Counted from the stretch's first letter, positions 44,556-53,377 are shown. The stretch is 64,000 nt of DNA from Streptomyces sp. CG1 (GCF_041080625.1 NZ_CP163518.1:1488001-1552000); one strand, 5' to 3'. Made by a program: numbers and translations. The notes: a model not told the origin generated them from the sequence alone.

Positions 44556-45803
44556 CTACGTGGAGCCGGTCACCGTCCGGTGGACGTGTTCGAGGGCGTC
44601 GAGGAGTACCGAGCGGTGGTACCAGCTCAGCCAGGCCGCCGTCTCGGCGGCCAGCGCATCGAGGGTCTCGGCCTGGGTCACGGTCGGCCGGTGCCCGGCG
44701 TCGGGCCAGTGCAGGGTGATCACGCCGGTGCAGGAGCCGGCTGCGGACAGCACCGGGATGCTCTGCAGTGCGGCCGTGCCCGTGGCCAGCAGGACGCGCC
44801 GGGACTCCTCGGAGAGGAGCACGTCGGCGGCCACGTCGGGCACGCACACCCGGCGTCCGCTCAGCCGGGCGACGGTGTCGGCCGTGCCCTCGTCGCGGCC
44901 GCGCACGAGGTGGTCGAGGAACGGGTCGGCGCAGCCGTGGTCGGTCTCCAGCATCAGCGCGTTCTCGGCCGGGTCGACACAACGCACGTACCCGGCCGGT
45001 GCGCGTCCGACGGCCAGTGCCTCGTGCAGGACGGCGTCGATCATCCGGCGCCGGTAGCGGGGGTCCCGGCCGTCCCGGGCCAGGATGCGCAGCTGCGGCA
45101 CGGGCAGCGGGCGACGGCCCGGGAACCAGACCTCGCCGCCCGGGGGCCGGGCCACCACCACGGCGGAGACGAGGACGCGCAACGGCACGTTGAACCGCTG
45201 CGAGGCCTCGCGCAGCGCCCGGAAGGCGGTGCCGGCGTCCGGCAGGCCGTAGCGGACCATGAGCACGCCCTGGGCCACGCCGATGACCGGGGCGGTGCGC
45301 ACCCGGGCGCGCAGCGCGCGCACTTCTTTACGGAGATCCTCGTAACTGGGCCGCAGCGGATCCGCCATCTGTGAGCGCCAGGCGGGCAGGTCCTCCACGC
45401 GGGCGGCGGCACGGGCCAGTTCGCGCAGTGCTTCGTCGAGGGTGGCGTAGAGCCGGACGCCGTCCAGCCGGGCGAGGTGCAACGCCTCGCGCACGCCGGG
45501 CCGGGCGCGGACGATGATCAGGTCCGGGCGTCCGGCGCGCGAGCGGGTCGTCTCGCTGAGCGTGTGCAGCACCGCGGCGCCGCCGAGCTGCACATGCGCC
45601 ATGTCGAGGACGGGCCGCAGACCCGCGCGGTCCGCCTGTTCGAGATGGCCGCGCAGCTCCGCCGACCAGGCCTGGGCTCCCGCGGTGTCGAGGCTGCCGG
45701 GGATGCGCAGCAGCAGGGCAGCCTCGGCGGGCAGTCCGTCCACGACGGACGACTCGATGACCAGCGGGGCCGGGGCGGCGGACGGAGCGGAAGAGGGTTT
45801 CAT
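44556..45803 (-). CDS. STAS-ANTAR-GAF signalling protein
   Basis: 415 residues with three modules. STAS-like domain at about 15-120 (LRIPGSLDTAGAQAWSAELRG.., VLDMAHVQLGGAAVLHTLSE). ANTAR at about 150-205 (LRKEVRALRARVRTAPVIGVAQGVLMVRYGLPDAGTAFRALREASQRFNVPL). GAF-like domain at about 235-415 (RYRRRMIDAVLHEALAVGRAPAGYVRCVD). ANTAR binds RNA hairpins to cause antitermination, so this protein links a STAS phospho-switch and a small-molecule sensor to RNA control. The STAS tail is closely similar to that of the next protein. Confidence 0.85.
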   Translation of the reverse strand: MKPSSAPSAAPAPLVIESSVVDGLPAEAALLLRIPGSLDTAGAQAWSAELRGHLEQADRAGLRPVLDMAHVQLGGAAVLHTLSETTRSRAGRPDLIIVRARPGVREALHLARLDGVRLYATLDEALRELARAAARVEDLPAWRSQMADPLRPSYEDLRKEVRALRARVRTAPVIGVAQGVLMVRYGLPDAGTAFRALREASQRFNVPLRVLVSAVVVARPPGGEVWFPGRRPLPVPQLRILARDGRDPRYRRRMIDAVLHEALAVGRAPAGYVRCVDPAENALMLETDHGCADPFLDHLVRGRDEGTADTVARLSGRRVCVPDVAADVLLSEESRRVLLATGTAALQSIPVLSAAGSCTGVITLHWPDAGHRPTVTQAETLDALAAETAAWLSWYHRSVLLDALEHVHRTVTGST

Positions 45804-45929
45804 GGCATCACCCGGACATGACGTCGCGCAGAACTCGATGGGCCTCTTCCTGACCCGTGTGTGCACGGTAGGTGCCCGACCCCCGGCCGCGCCATCCACC
45901 GCGCCGGGCGGATGCCGGGCCCGCCGGGC

Positions 45930-46400
45930 TCACCAACTGGTGCCGCCGGGCCGCGGGCCCGGGCGTCTTCGGGCCTCCGGGGCATGCAGGGAGTTGAGGG
46001 CGGCCAGGGCGGACGCCATCGTGGCGTAGACCCGGACGTCCGGCAGTCCCGCGGTGCGCAGCGCCTCCCGCACATGCGGCCGGGGCTGTACGACGGGCAG
46101 GACGCGGCCGGAGAAGGCGAGGACCCCGGTCGCCCGGTCCACGGCCCGCACCGCGGCCGCGCAGGCGAGGTACGCCTCGGTCATGTCCAGCACGGGGAGT
46201 TCGCCGGCCCGGTCGGCTTGGGCGATGTGCTCGGCGACCGCTTCGGAGAACTCCGTGGCGTTGGAGGCGTCGACGGTGCCCCGGGCCTTCAGGACGCTGA
46301 CCGCGCCGGTCTCGGGCCGGTGCGCGTGCACGGTCTGCGTCAGCAGCAGGGTGGGGCGGATGGGGCGAGCCCTGGCACGCGACAGCTGGCCGTTTTCCAT
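45930..46400 (-). CDS. STAS-domain anti-sigma factor antagonist-like protein
   Basis: 156 residues with a STAS fold: VSVLKARGTVDASNATEFSEAVAEHIAQADRAG, PVLDMTEAYLACAAAVRAVDRA and the C-terminal VREALRTAGLPDVRVYATMASALAALN. The Asp-Met-x-x region normally holding the phosphoserine (D-x-S/T) is DMTEAYL, so Thr could be the phosphosite. It shares the VREAL..VR.YAT.. tail with the STAS module of the gene just downstream; the two are likely a duplicated signalling pair in one transcription unit (127 bases apart). Confidence 0.78.
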   Translation of the reverse strand: MENGQLSRARARPIRPTLLLTQTVHAHRPETGAVSVLKARGTVDASNATEFSEAVAEHIAQADRAGELPVLDMTEAYLACAAAVRAVDRATGVLAFSGRVLPVVQPRPHVREALRTAGLPDVRVYATMASALAALNSLHAPEARRRPGPRPGGTSW

Positions 46401-46542
46401 GGGGATCGGACTTCCTGGGTGGGGAAGGATCAGCCAGCCGCGTCTTGACCGGGGCTTCACTGTGCCTCCGCCCCGCCCCTGACGCAACGATTCGCCTCGG
46501 GCGTGTCGCACACCGCGCGATTCGGCCGGCACACCGCCGTGC

Positions 46543-46579
46543 GGGTGAGACGTACGGGTGAGACGTACGGGTGAGACAC
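46543..46579. repeat. 13-bp tandem repeat upstream of STAS gene
   Basis: GGGTGAGACGTAC is repeated twice and followed by a partial third unit. It lies about 140 bases upstream of the STAS gene, on the side where its promoter should be. It contains GTAC half-sites and may be a cooperative binding site or a slippage array. Confidence 0.7.
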
Positions 46580-46639
46580 AGCACGGCAACAGCCGTACCT
46601 CGTCACGCCTCTCCCCCACCTCTCCGTCGCCCACGGCAA

Positions 46640-46918
46640 CTCCTGCGCCCAGCGCCGTGCGCCCGCCGCACGGCTTCGGCACGGTCCGGGCCATGGCAGA
46701 CCGGCAGCCGGCCCACGCGCGGTCTGCCCGCACCGCCGCTCTCGTCGAAGGCGGTGACCGGCTTCGCGGCCGGCTCGGCGGCGATCATCAGGTCGGCGAG
46801 CCGGGCGGACTCCACGTCGAAGTGCGACGCACGTCCAACCACCGCCCACGACATGCTCGTTGAGGTTCTCGCCGGAGCCCGGACCCAGCCTGAAGCGGCC
46901 GCCGGACAGCAACTGCAT
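46640..46918 (-). pseudogene. LLM-class (F420-dependent) oxidoreductase remnant
   Basis: One frame gives LLSGGRFRLGPGSGENLNEHVVGGGW, a clear luciferase-like F420 family block. Another gives ARLADLMIAAEPAAKPVTAFDESGGAGRPRVG and VCHGPDRAEAVRRAH, which belong near the C-terminus of the same family. The roughly 80 residues expected between are gone and the frames differ, so it is a deleted, frameshifted remnant. The rest of 46401-47120 shows nothing else. Confidence 0.75.
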
Positions 46919-47120
46919 CGTCGCGGCCTTCTGTGCGACGTGCGAACGGCGATGGCCGGAGGCAGCCGGCTACAGAGCGGCACGGCGGAAACAGTCGGCA
47001 CAGCTCCATCTGCGCTCCGCAAGATGCGGGGGCGCTCGTTTCGGGACACCGTAGGGAAGCCGGGCCGGCCGTCTGCCGGTCCGATTCGTTGCGTGCATCG
47101 CACCAGCCGAAGGAAACGTG

Positions 47121-48092
47121 ATGACCGTGGCCACAGACATGCTTGTTCAGGCACTGCGTGAGGTCCGTGAGGCCGAAGCGGCGCTCGCCGACCGTTTCAG
47201 AGCCCATATCGCCGTGACCCCCGCCGGGGAGTACCGGGAGATCCTGGAGCGCCGTATGGGGGACGCCCGGGGCCATGTGTACCTCCTCGACGAACGGCTG
47301 AACTCCCTGAACCCCCGAGGGCTCGTACAGACGGTTGCCGGGAATGTTCTGCGCTTCACCGGACAGGCGGCGCGGCTGTCCCTGGAAACGGCCCGGGCCG
47401 TCCCGAACGCCCTGTGGGGCCGGGGAACGGCGACGGAGCAGCAGATGCTCAGGAACACCCAGGACGAGTACGCGGTCACCGCCTTCGGGGTGGCGATCTG
47501 CCGGGCGGCCGAGCGGATCTCCGAAAAGGCCGAGGACGGCATCAGCTCGGTTCTGCTGCGCTCGATTCGCCGTGACGGCGAGGAGACGCTGGAGGAGATC
47601 GGCAACAGCCTCGAGCAGCATGCCGAGGCGGCGGTCGTGGCCTCCGGGAGCCCAGCCATCGGCGGCGCCGCCCGCGCGGTGCGCGAATGGAGCCGCTGGC
47701 TGCGGGAATCGGCCGAGCGCATGCCGGGAGCGGACCGGCTCCGGGGTACACCGGACGGAGCCCTCATGTCGGAAGCGGAGCTGCCGATCTCCGACTACCG
47801 ACGGCTCTGCGCCGGGATGATCCTGGACCGGCTGCCGCAGCTGCCTCAGACGGATCTTGCCACGGTCGGCGCGTACGAGCGTTCTCACGCAGCGCGTCCC
47901 GCCGTCCTCGGCAGGATCGCGGACCTGCTCGGACCCGAACCGTGGCCCGGTTACGACGGCATGCACGAGGACGAGATCCGCAAGCGCCTCGGTGATGCCT
48001 CCGAGCGTGTCGCCCGGCGGGTGCTGGACTACGAGCGTCGGCATCAGGCACGCTCCACGATCCTCATGGCCTGCGAAGGAGTACCCGCCTGA
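47121..48092 (+). CDS. helical protein of unknown function, possibly ferritin-like
   Basis: 323 residues, mostly amphipathic helix. The N-terminal part (MLVQALREVREAEAALADRFRAHIAVTPAGEYREILERRMGDARGHVYLLDERL) looks like a DUF892/ferritin-like helical bundle with possible Glu/His metal ligands. A second part (about 215-323, LPISDYRRLCAGMILDRLPQLPQTDLATVGAYERSHAARPAVLGRI) is a helical pair with a helix-hairpin-like DLATVGAYE. AAGGA lies 6 bases before the ATG at 47121. I do not recognise the family with certainty. Confidence 0.6.
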   Translation: MTVATDMLVQALREVREAEAALADRFRAHIAVTPAGEYREILERRMGDARGHVYLLDERLNSLNPRGLVQTVAGNVLRFTGQAARLSLETARAVPNALWGRGTATEQQMLRNTQDEYAVTAFGVAICRAAERISEKAEDGISSVLLRSIRRDGEETLEEIGNSLEQHAEAAVVASGSPAIGGAARAVREWSRWLRESAERMPGADRLRGTPDGALMSEAELPISDYRRLCAGMILDRLPQLPQTDLATVGAYERSHAARPAVLGRIADLLGPEPWPGYDGMHEDEIRKRLGDASERVARRVLDYERRHQARSTILMACEGVPA

Positions 48093-48318
48093 CCCTGGCC
48101 CTGGCCAGGGCGAGCGGCGAGGAGCTGAGGGCAGCGGAGCAACTTCGGGCGAACCGCCCCGGATCGGGGCCCCGGGACGAGCAAGCACGGCAATCGGGCC
48201 TCCTCCGGGACACGAGACGCCACCGACGGGACGCCCGAAGGTAAACCGCGGCGAAGTCATCAAAGCCCTCCACGGCCACACCACGGCGTGATCATCTGAA
48301 GGGTGATCGGCCCTCGGC

Positions 48319-48780
48319 TCACCGGGCGCTAACGTCGTCGTCCGCGAGGGCATCCGCCACGAGTCGCAGATCGGCAGCCAAGCCGTCGTAGACCGCCGTA
48401 CGGTCGTCGGCGCACAGCACGGCGGACAGGTGGTTCGTGGCCACCAGCCCGCCGACGCCCCTGCCGGCACCCCGCCCGTCCCTGCCACCCCGGGCCGGTC
48501 TCGTCGAGGCCGGCCCGGGGCGGCAGGGTGCCGTGCTGCCCGGTCACCCGGAATCCCGGGCCGGGCAGGGCCCTGCCCGCCGTCCCGCCGAGCGCGACGA
48601 TCACCTCGCGTGACACGACCAGCAGTTCGGCCTCGAGCCAGGGCCGGCAGGCCGTCATCCCGCGCAGGCTCGGAGCCTTGTGCGCACGGCGTTTGCGGCT
48701 TCGGGAACCGTGAACTCGAAGCACTTGACCACGCTGGTGACGCAGGCCCGTCCCGGATCCATGCCCGGAGAATGCGGGCC
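48319..48780 (-). pseudogene. UdgX-type uracil-DNA glycosylase, decayed
   Basis: Segments in two or more frames: ACVTSVVKCFEF (normally YVTNVVKHFKF), KRRAHKAPS (the UdgX KRRIHK loop), MTACRPWLEAELLVVSREVIVALGGTAGRALPGPGFRVTGQHG, and a C-terminal DRTAVYDGLAADLRLVADAL. The N-terminal GEQPG motif and FeS cysteines are missing. In UdgX the His of KRRIH makes the covalent link to DNA; here RIH is RAH. The gene cannot make a working protein. The short stretches on either side hold nothing else clear. Confidence 0.8.
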
Positions 48781-48937
48781 GTCGCCCGGGTACCCCATAC
48801 CGTCCGCTTCACGGGGTACGCGCACCCGCGCCACGAACGGGAAGCCGCTGCACACATGACCTTCATTGCCGCAAGGTCGATACTTGATGAGCGAGGCTTC
48901 CGTCCACCCGCCGAAGGCGACCCCAGGGGGGTCCCGT

Positions 48938-48958
48938 TGACCGGGAAGTCACCGGTCA
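48938..48958. promoter_or_regulatory. 7+7 bp inverted repeat upstream of dhaK
   Basis: TGACCGG (48938-48944) and CCGGTCA (48952-48958) with a 7-base spacer, 34 bases before the DhaK start. Placement suits an operator for the dihydroxyacetone kinase operon; no regulator gene is adjacent. Confidence 0.5.
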
Positions 48959-48992
48959 GGGACTCACCTACTAAGCGTGCTAGGAGATACGC

Positions 48993-49985
48993 ATGAAGAT
49001 GCTGATCAACGTGCCCGAGACCGTCGTGGCGGACGCGCTGCGCGGGATGGCGGCCGCTTATCCCGACCTGACCGTGGACGTGGAGAACCGGGTGATCGTC
49101 CGCGGGGACGCTCCGGTGGCCGGGCAGGTCGCGCTGGTGTCCGGCGGCGGGTCGGGCCACGAGCCGCTGCACGGCGGGTTCGTCGGCCCGGGCATGCTCT
49201 CCGCCGCGTGTCCCGGCGAGGTGTTCACCTCACCGGTGCCGGACCAGATGGCACGTGCCGCGGCCGCCGTGGACAGCGGAGCCGGGGTGCTGTTCGTCGT
49301 GAAGAACTACACCGGTGACGTACTGAACTTCGACATGGCGGCCGAACTGGCCGAGGACGAGGGCATCCAGGTCGCCAAGGTGCTGGTGAACGACGACGTG
49401 GCCGTCACCGACAGCCTCTACACGGCGGGCCGGCGCGGCACCGGCGCGACCCTGTTCGTGGAGAAGATCGCGGGCGCCGCGGCCGCCGAGGGGCAGCCGC
49501 TGGAGCGGGTCGAGGCCATCGGCCGTCAGGTGAACGAGAACTCGCGCAGCTTCGGCGTGGCCCTCAGCGCCTGTACGACCCCTGCGAAGGGCACCCCGAC
49601 CTTCGATCTGCCGGTCGGCGAGCTGGAGTTGGGCATCGGCATCCACGGCGAGCCGGGCCGCGAGCGGCGGGCGATGATGACCTCCGGGGAGATCGCCGAC
49701 TTCGCGGTGAACGCGATCCTGGAGGACCTGCCGCCGCGCAACCCCGTGCTGGTGCTGGTCAACGGCATGGGCGCCACCCCGCTGCTGGAACTGTTCGGCT
49801 TCAACGCCGAAGTGCAGCGGGTGCTCAGCGAGCGTGGGGTGGCCGTGGCCCGCACGCTCGTCGGCAACTACGTCACCTCGCTGGACATGGCGGGCGCCTC
49901 GGTGACGCTGTGTCAGGTCGATGAGGAGCTGCTGAGGCTGTGGGACGCTCCGGTGAAGACCCCGGCGCTGCGCTGGGGGATGTGA
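48993..49985 (+). CDS. dhaK: dihydroxyacetone kinase subunit DhaK
   Basis: A 330-residue DhaK that binds dihydroxyacetone covalently through a His hemiaminal. LVSGGGSGHEPLHGGFVGPGMLSAACPGEVFTSP is the N-terminal family signature, VKNYTGDVLNFDMAAELA follows, and GIGIHGEPGRER holds the substrate His. It belongs to the PTS-dependent three-part enzyme with DhaL and DhaM downstream. TAGGAG precedes the ATG. The phosphate donor is the PTS phosphocarrier through DhaM, not ATP directly. Confidence 0.95.
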   Translation: MKMLINVPETVVADALRGMAAAYPDLTVDVENRVIVRGDAPVAGQVALVSGGGSGHEPLHGGFVGPGMLSAACPGEVFTSPVPDQMARAAAAVDSGAGVLFVVKNYTGDVLNFDMAAELAEDEGIQVAKVLVNDDVAVTDSLYTAGRRGTGATLFVEKIAGAAAAEGQPLERVEAIGRQVNENSRSFGVALSACTTPAKGTPTFDLPVGELELGIGIHGEPGRERRAMMTSGEIADFAVNAILEDLPPRNPVLVLVNGMGATPLLELFGFNAEVQRVLSERGVAVARTLVGNYVTSLDMAGASVTLCQVDEELLRLWDAPVKTPALRWGM

Positions 49986-50048
49986 TACGGCGAACGAGGC
50001 GACACCCGTACCACGCCGGTCAACACCCCAGTCACGCAAGGAGATCCA

Positions 50049-50648
50049 GTGCTCGACGCCGACTTCTTCCGCCGTTGGATGGCGGCGACCGCCGTGTCCG
50101 TCGACCGTGAGGCGGAGCACCTGACCGCCCTCGACTCGCCCATCGGTGACGCCGACCACGGAAGCAATCTGCAGCGCGGCTTCAGGGCCGTGACGGCCGC
50201 CCTGGAGAAGGAGGCGCCGGGCACCCCGGGCGCCGTGCTGACCCTCGCCGGCCGGCAGCTCATCTCGACGGTCGGCGGCGCGTCGGGGCCGCTGTACGGC
50301 ACGCTGCTGCGCCGCACCGGCAAGGCGCTCGGCGATGCCCCCGAGGTCGGTGCGGAGCAGCTGGCCGAGGCGCTGCGCTCGGGCGTGGACGGGGTGATGG
50401 CGCTCGGCGGGGCGGCCCCCGGCGACAAGACCATGATCGACGCCCTGGTGCCGGCCGTGGACGCGCTCGCCGACGGCTTCGCCGCCGCGCGGACCGCCGC
50501 CGAGGAGGGCGCGGTGGCCACCATCCCGCTGCAGGCCCGCAAGGGACGGGCGAGTTATCTCGGCGCGCGCAGCATCGGCCACCAGGACCCCGGGGCGACC
50601 TCGTCGGCGCTGCTGATCGCCGCGCTCGAAGAAGCGGCGGAGGGCTGA
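50049..50648 (+). CDS. dhaL: dihydroxyacetone kinase subunit DhaL (ADP-binding)
   Basis: A 199-residue DhaL. The nucleotide/Mg site is visible as DSPIGDADHGSNLQRGF, and STVGGASGPLYGTLLRR with ALGGAAPGDKTMIDAL form the rest of the ADP pocket. It holds ADP permanently as a phosphate relay between DhaM and the substrate on DhaK. GTG start at 50049 with AAGGAG 5 bases upstream; 63 bases after dhaK. Confidence 0.95.
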   Translation: MLDADFFRRWMAATAVSVDREAEHLTALDSPIGDADHGSNLQRGFRAVTAALEKEAPGTPGAVLTLAGRQLISTVGGASGPLYGTLLRRTGKALGDAPEVGAEQLAEALRSGVDGVMALGGAAPGDKTMIDALVPAVDALADGFAAARTAAEEGAVATIPLQARKGRASYLGARSIGHQDPGATSSALLIAALEEAAEG

Positions 50649-50650
50649 CG

Positions 50651-51061
50651 GTGAGCGACGAGAAGCTGGTCGGGATCGTACTGGTGTCGCACAGCGCGGA
50701 GGTGGCCGCCTCGGTCGCCGAGCTGGCGAAGGGGCTGGCGGGCGGGGCACCGGCCGTGCCCGTGGCCCCGGCCGGCGGCACCGAGGGCGGCGGGCTCGGC
50801 ACCAGCGCCGAGCTGATCTCCGCGGCAGCGGCCTCGGTGGACCGGGGCGTCGGCGTCGCGGTGCTCACCGACCTCGGCAGTGCCGTGCTCACCGTGAAGG
50901 CGCTGCTCGCCGAGGGCGACGAACTGCCGGACGGGACACGGCTGGTGGACGCGCCGTTCCTGGAGGGCTCGGTGGCAGCGGTCGTCACGGCCGCCACCGG
51001 TGCCGACCTGGACGCGGTCGAGGCGGCGGCGACAGAAGCGTACGGCTACCGCAAGGCGTGA
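50651..51061 (+). CDS. dhaM: PTS-dependent dihydroxyacetone kinase phosphotransferase subunit DhaM
   Basis: A 136-residue single-domain DhaM of the EIIA-mannose fold. The phosphorylated His is in IVLVSHSAEVAASVAEL; the GLGTSAELISAAAAS and AVLTDLGSAVLTVKALL segments also match. Unlike the E. coli form it lacks fused HPr and EI domains, so it must use general PTS proteins encoded elsewhere. The GTG lies 2 bases after the dhaL stop, so the two are tightly coupled. Confidence 0.93.
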   Translation: MSDEKLVGIVLVSHSAEVAASVAELAKGLAGGAPAVPVAPAGGTEGGGLGTSAELISAAAASVDRGVGVAVLTDLGSAVLTVKALLAEGDELPDGTRLVDAPFLEGSVAAVVTAATGADLDAVEAAATEAYGYRKA

Positions 51062-51083
51062 GGCGGCCACCGGGTCCGGCTGG

Positions 51084-51785
51084 TCATTTCCGCGCAACGA
51101 ACATCCTGGCCAGCCGCTCTCCCTCGGCCACCGCCGCCGCGTGGTCCTCGATGGGGTCCACGCGGGAGTTCTTGAAGACGATGTAGGTGACATCGGAGGG
51201 TGCTCCGCCGCCGTCCGGGTCGGGTCGCAGGCCGAGGCCCCGGGCGGTGGCGTAGGAGGCCTCGCCGATGACGTTGCCGGGGCCGGTGTCGCCGACCACG
51301 GCGTACTGCACCTGGTCCCGGTAGACGACGGCGGCCACGGATCCGCCCCGCACGCCGTCCTCTTCGGGGTTCCAGATGGGGCTCGGGGCCGGGACGACGA
51401 TGTAGGGCAGGGTCTCGGCATTCAGATAGCGGCCGTCGGACTGCTGGTAGGCGGTCGTCGAGGCGAACTGCGGGTCGGTACCGCGGTTGCAGCGGGCGCC
51501 GGGCCGTCCGTCGCAGTCGATGTCCAGGTCGGCCTTCCAGAAGACGGCGTCCTGGGTGCCGCAGACGGGTACGTTCGCGGGGCTGCCCTCGTCGGTGCTG
51601 TACCGGCCGTGGGAGATCTCCTGGCACTCGCCCAGCCGGGCCAGCAGGTCGGCGGCGGCGACACCGCCTTCGCTGCGGGCCGCGGGCCGGTCCCGGGGAT
51701 GAGCGGCGGCGGCCGGGACGGGCAGCGCGGCCGGGGCGAGCAGGGTGGCACCGGCCGCGGCCAGCGTCAGGGCGGGGACACGCAC
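51084..51785 (-). CDS. secreted GH75-family chitosanase
   Basis: A 233-residue exported glycoside hydrolase family 75 protein cleaving chitosan. After a signal peptide (VRVPALTLAAAGATLLAPAALPVPAAAA) the catalytic domain shows VFWKADLDIDCDG, LPYIVVPAPSPIWNPEEDGV and YAVVGDTGPGNVIGEASYATA, whose Asp and Glu match the catalytic acids of the family. The C-terminal DVTYIVFKNSRVDPIEDH is also typical. The GTG at 51785 gives a clean signal peptide. It converges with dhaM at 22 bases. Confidence 0.88.
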   Translation of the reverse strand: MRVPALTLAAAGATLLAPAALPVPAAAAHPRDRPAARSEGGVAAADLLARLGECQEISHGRYSTDEGSPANVPVCGTQDAVFWKADLDIDCDGRPGARCNRGTDPQFASTTAYQQSDGRYLNAETLPYIVVPAPSPIWNPEEDGVRGGSVAAVVYRDQVQYAVVGDTGPGNVIGEASYATARGLGLRPDPDGGGAPSDVTYIVFKNSRVDPIEDHAAAVAEGERLARMFVARK

Positions 51786-52298
51786 GACAGGGGGCCTCTC
51801 GTCGGGGACGGGACGGATGTCCGGCCCCTGCGGGGCGGACATCCCGCACACTCTGGTGCGCATCGGCGCAGTTGACCGTCCTGGCCGCTCCGAAGAGGCC
51901 GGATGGAGCACGCTTCTGACACCCCGTGAGGGACAACAAGACTAATTGGATTAGCAGATGAAGTGGAAGGAGCGGCGGCTATGCGACAACAGGGGCCGGG
52001 GATCCGGGCCGAGGCCGGTCCGGATCCCCCGGCCGCCCGCGTCGGCGCGGGATCGGCGACGACAGCGTGTCCGCGCCAGAGGCGTGAACTGGCCTGTTGT
52101 CACGGGCAGTTCAGCCGTAGGGAGCCTCAGCATACGTAACTTCCGGAGCAGGACACCACCGTGGGCCCCGCATCGGCCGACGACGCGCACCGCACGCCCG
52201 TGACCCACGCGGCCCCCTTGCCGCGCCGCAACCATCGCGCCATATTGGTACGGACTTTTACGTGATGAGCATGCCGCGGTCCCCCGGGAGGCAGAGCC
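51786..52298. other. divergent intergenic region between GH75 and FN3 lipoprotein genes
   Basis: About 510 bases without a recognisable gene. It should contain both promoters. A small dyad CTAAT-TGG-ATTAG lies at 51942-51954 in a locally A/T-rich patch and could be an operator. Confidence 0.45.
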
Positions 52299-53270
52299 GT
52301 GCGACGCGTTCCCTGGCCGTTCCTGCCGGCCTGCGGGGCCCTGCTGCTGGTCGCGTCCTGCGGCTGGGGCCGGGCCGACGCCGACGAGGGCCGGGCGCCC
52401 GGCGCTCCGACCGGGGTCACCGCGCAGGCGGGCAGTGCCACGAGCGTGCACGTGATGTGGAACGAGGTACGGGACACCCCGGGTGTCCGTCTCTATGACG
52501 TATATCGCGGCACCACGAAGGTCGAGGAAGTGCCGGGTTCGCAGCACATGGTGGACGTCACCAGGCTCAGGCCGTCGACCATGTATGCCTTCACCGTGCG
52601 GGCTCGGGACACCGAGGGCCGGCTCGGCCCGCCCAGCCGGGCGGTGCGGGCGCGGACACCGGCCATGGTGGCGGCGGACCGCTCGGCACCGACCCGGCCT
52701 TCCACACCCGCCGGGCGGGCCGTCGGCAGCCGGGAGGTCCAGCTGTCCTGGGGCGCGTCCCGGGACGACCGGGGTGTGGTGTCGTACGACGTGTACCAGG
52801 GCGGGGCAAAGATCCACAGCGTCGGCGGGAACCAGACCGCGACCGTGATCACCGGGCTGCGCCCGGGCACCGGCTACGTCTTCACGGTGCGGGCCCGCGA
52901 CGCCGCCGACAACCTCTCGCCCGCGAGCGCCCCGGTCCGCCTCACCACCCCGGGCACCGACGACGGCCGCAGCACCGCGCCCACGGGGTTCACCGCGCGG
53001 ACCCATCGGGCCGACGGGGCCTACTACATCGACCTGTCCTGGGACCCGCCACAGGTGGACGGGGTGATCACCGAGTACCGGATCCAGCTGGACGGCACCT
53101 CGGCCACCTCGCTGGTCTGGGGCGGCACGCCCCCGCCCGGCCGGGCGAGCTACAGCTTCTACGTCGGCCGGAGCGCGGGAGAGGAACACCGGGTGCGGCT
53201 GCGGGCCCGGCTGCCCGACGGCACCTGGGGCGGCTGGTCGGCGGAGCGGACGACGACGACAGGCGGCTGA
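52299..53270 (+). CDS. fibronectin type III-repeat lipoprotein
   Basis: 323 residues: a signal with lipobox (LLLVASC, cysteine near 21), then three FN3 domains at about 35-120, 133-218 and 226-320. Domains 1 and 2 share the core SYDVYxGxxK..V and the Y-x-F-T-V-R-A-R-D strand. Such proteins are extracellular spacers or binding modules in chitinases and similar enzymes, but no catalytic module is present here. GGGAGG precedes the GTG. It may bind polysaccharide; the GH75 chitosanase is divergent. Confidence 0.85.
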   Translation: MRRVPWPFLPACGALLLVASCGWGRADADEGRAPGAPTGVTAQAGSATSVHVMWNEVRDTPGVRLYDVYRGTTKVEEVPGSQHMVDVTRLRPSTMYAFTVRARDTEGRLGPPSRAVRARTPAMVAADRSAPTRPSTPAGRAVGSREVQLSWGASRDDRGVVSYDVYQGGAKIHSVGGNQTATVITGLRPGTGYVFTVRARDAADNLSPASAPVRLTTPGTDDGRSTAPTGFTARTHRADGAYYIDLSWDPPQVDGVITEYRIQLDGTSATSLVWGGTPPPGRASYSFYVGRSAGEEHRVRLRARLPDGTWGGWSAERTTTTGG

Positions 53271-53377
53271 CGGGCGCATCCCAACGGCGTTCCGCCCTGC
53301 GCCGGTCGAAGGAAATCGTCACCTGGCCGGGTGTTTCCCAGGTGCGGGCCCACCCAGGGCCACGTTGGCTGCTGCCC

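Noticed and set aside
46788..49172. 794-codon minus-strand frame across 47-49 kb
   Set aside because: It covers the antisense of the helical protein gene and the start of dhaK; only short parts correspond to real relics (LLM, UdgX).
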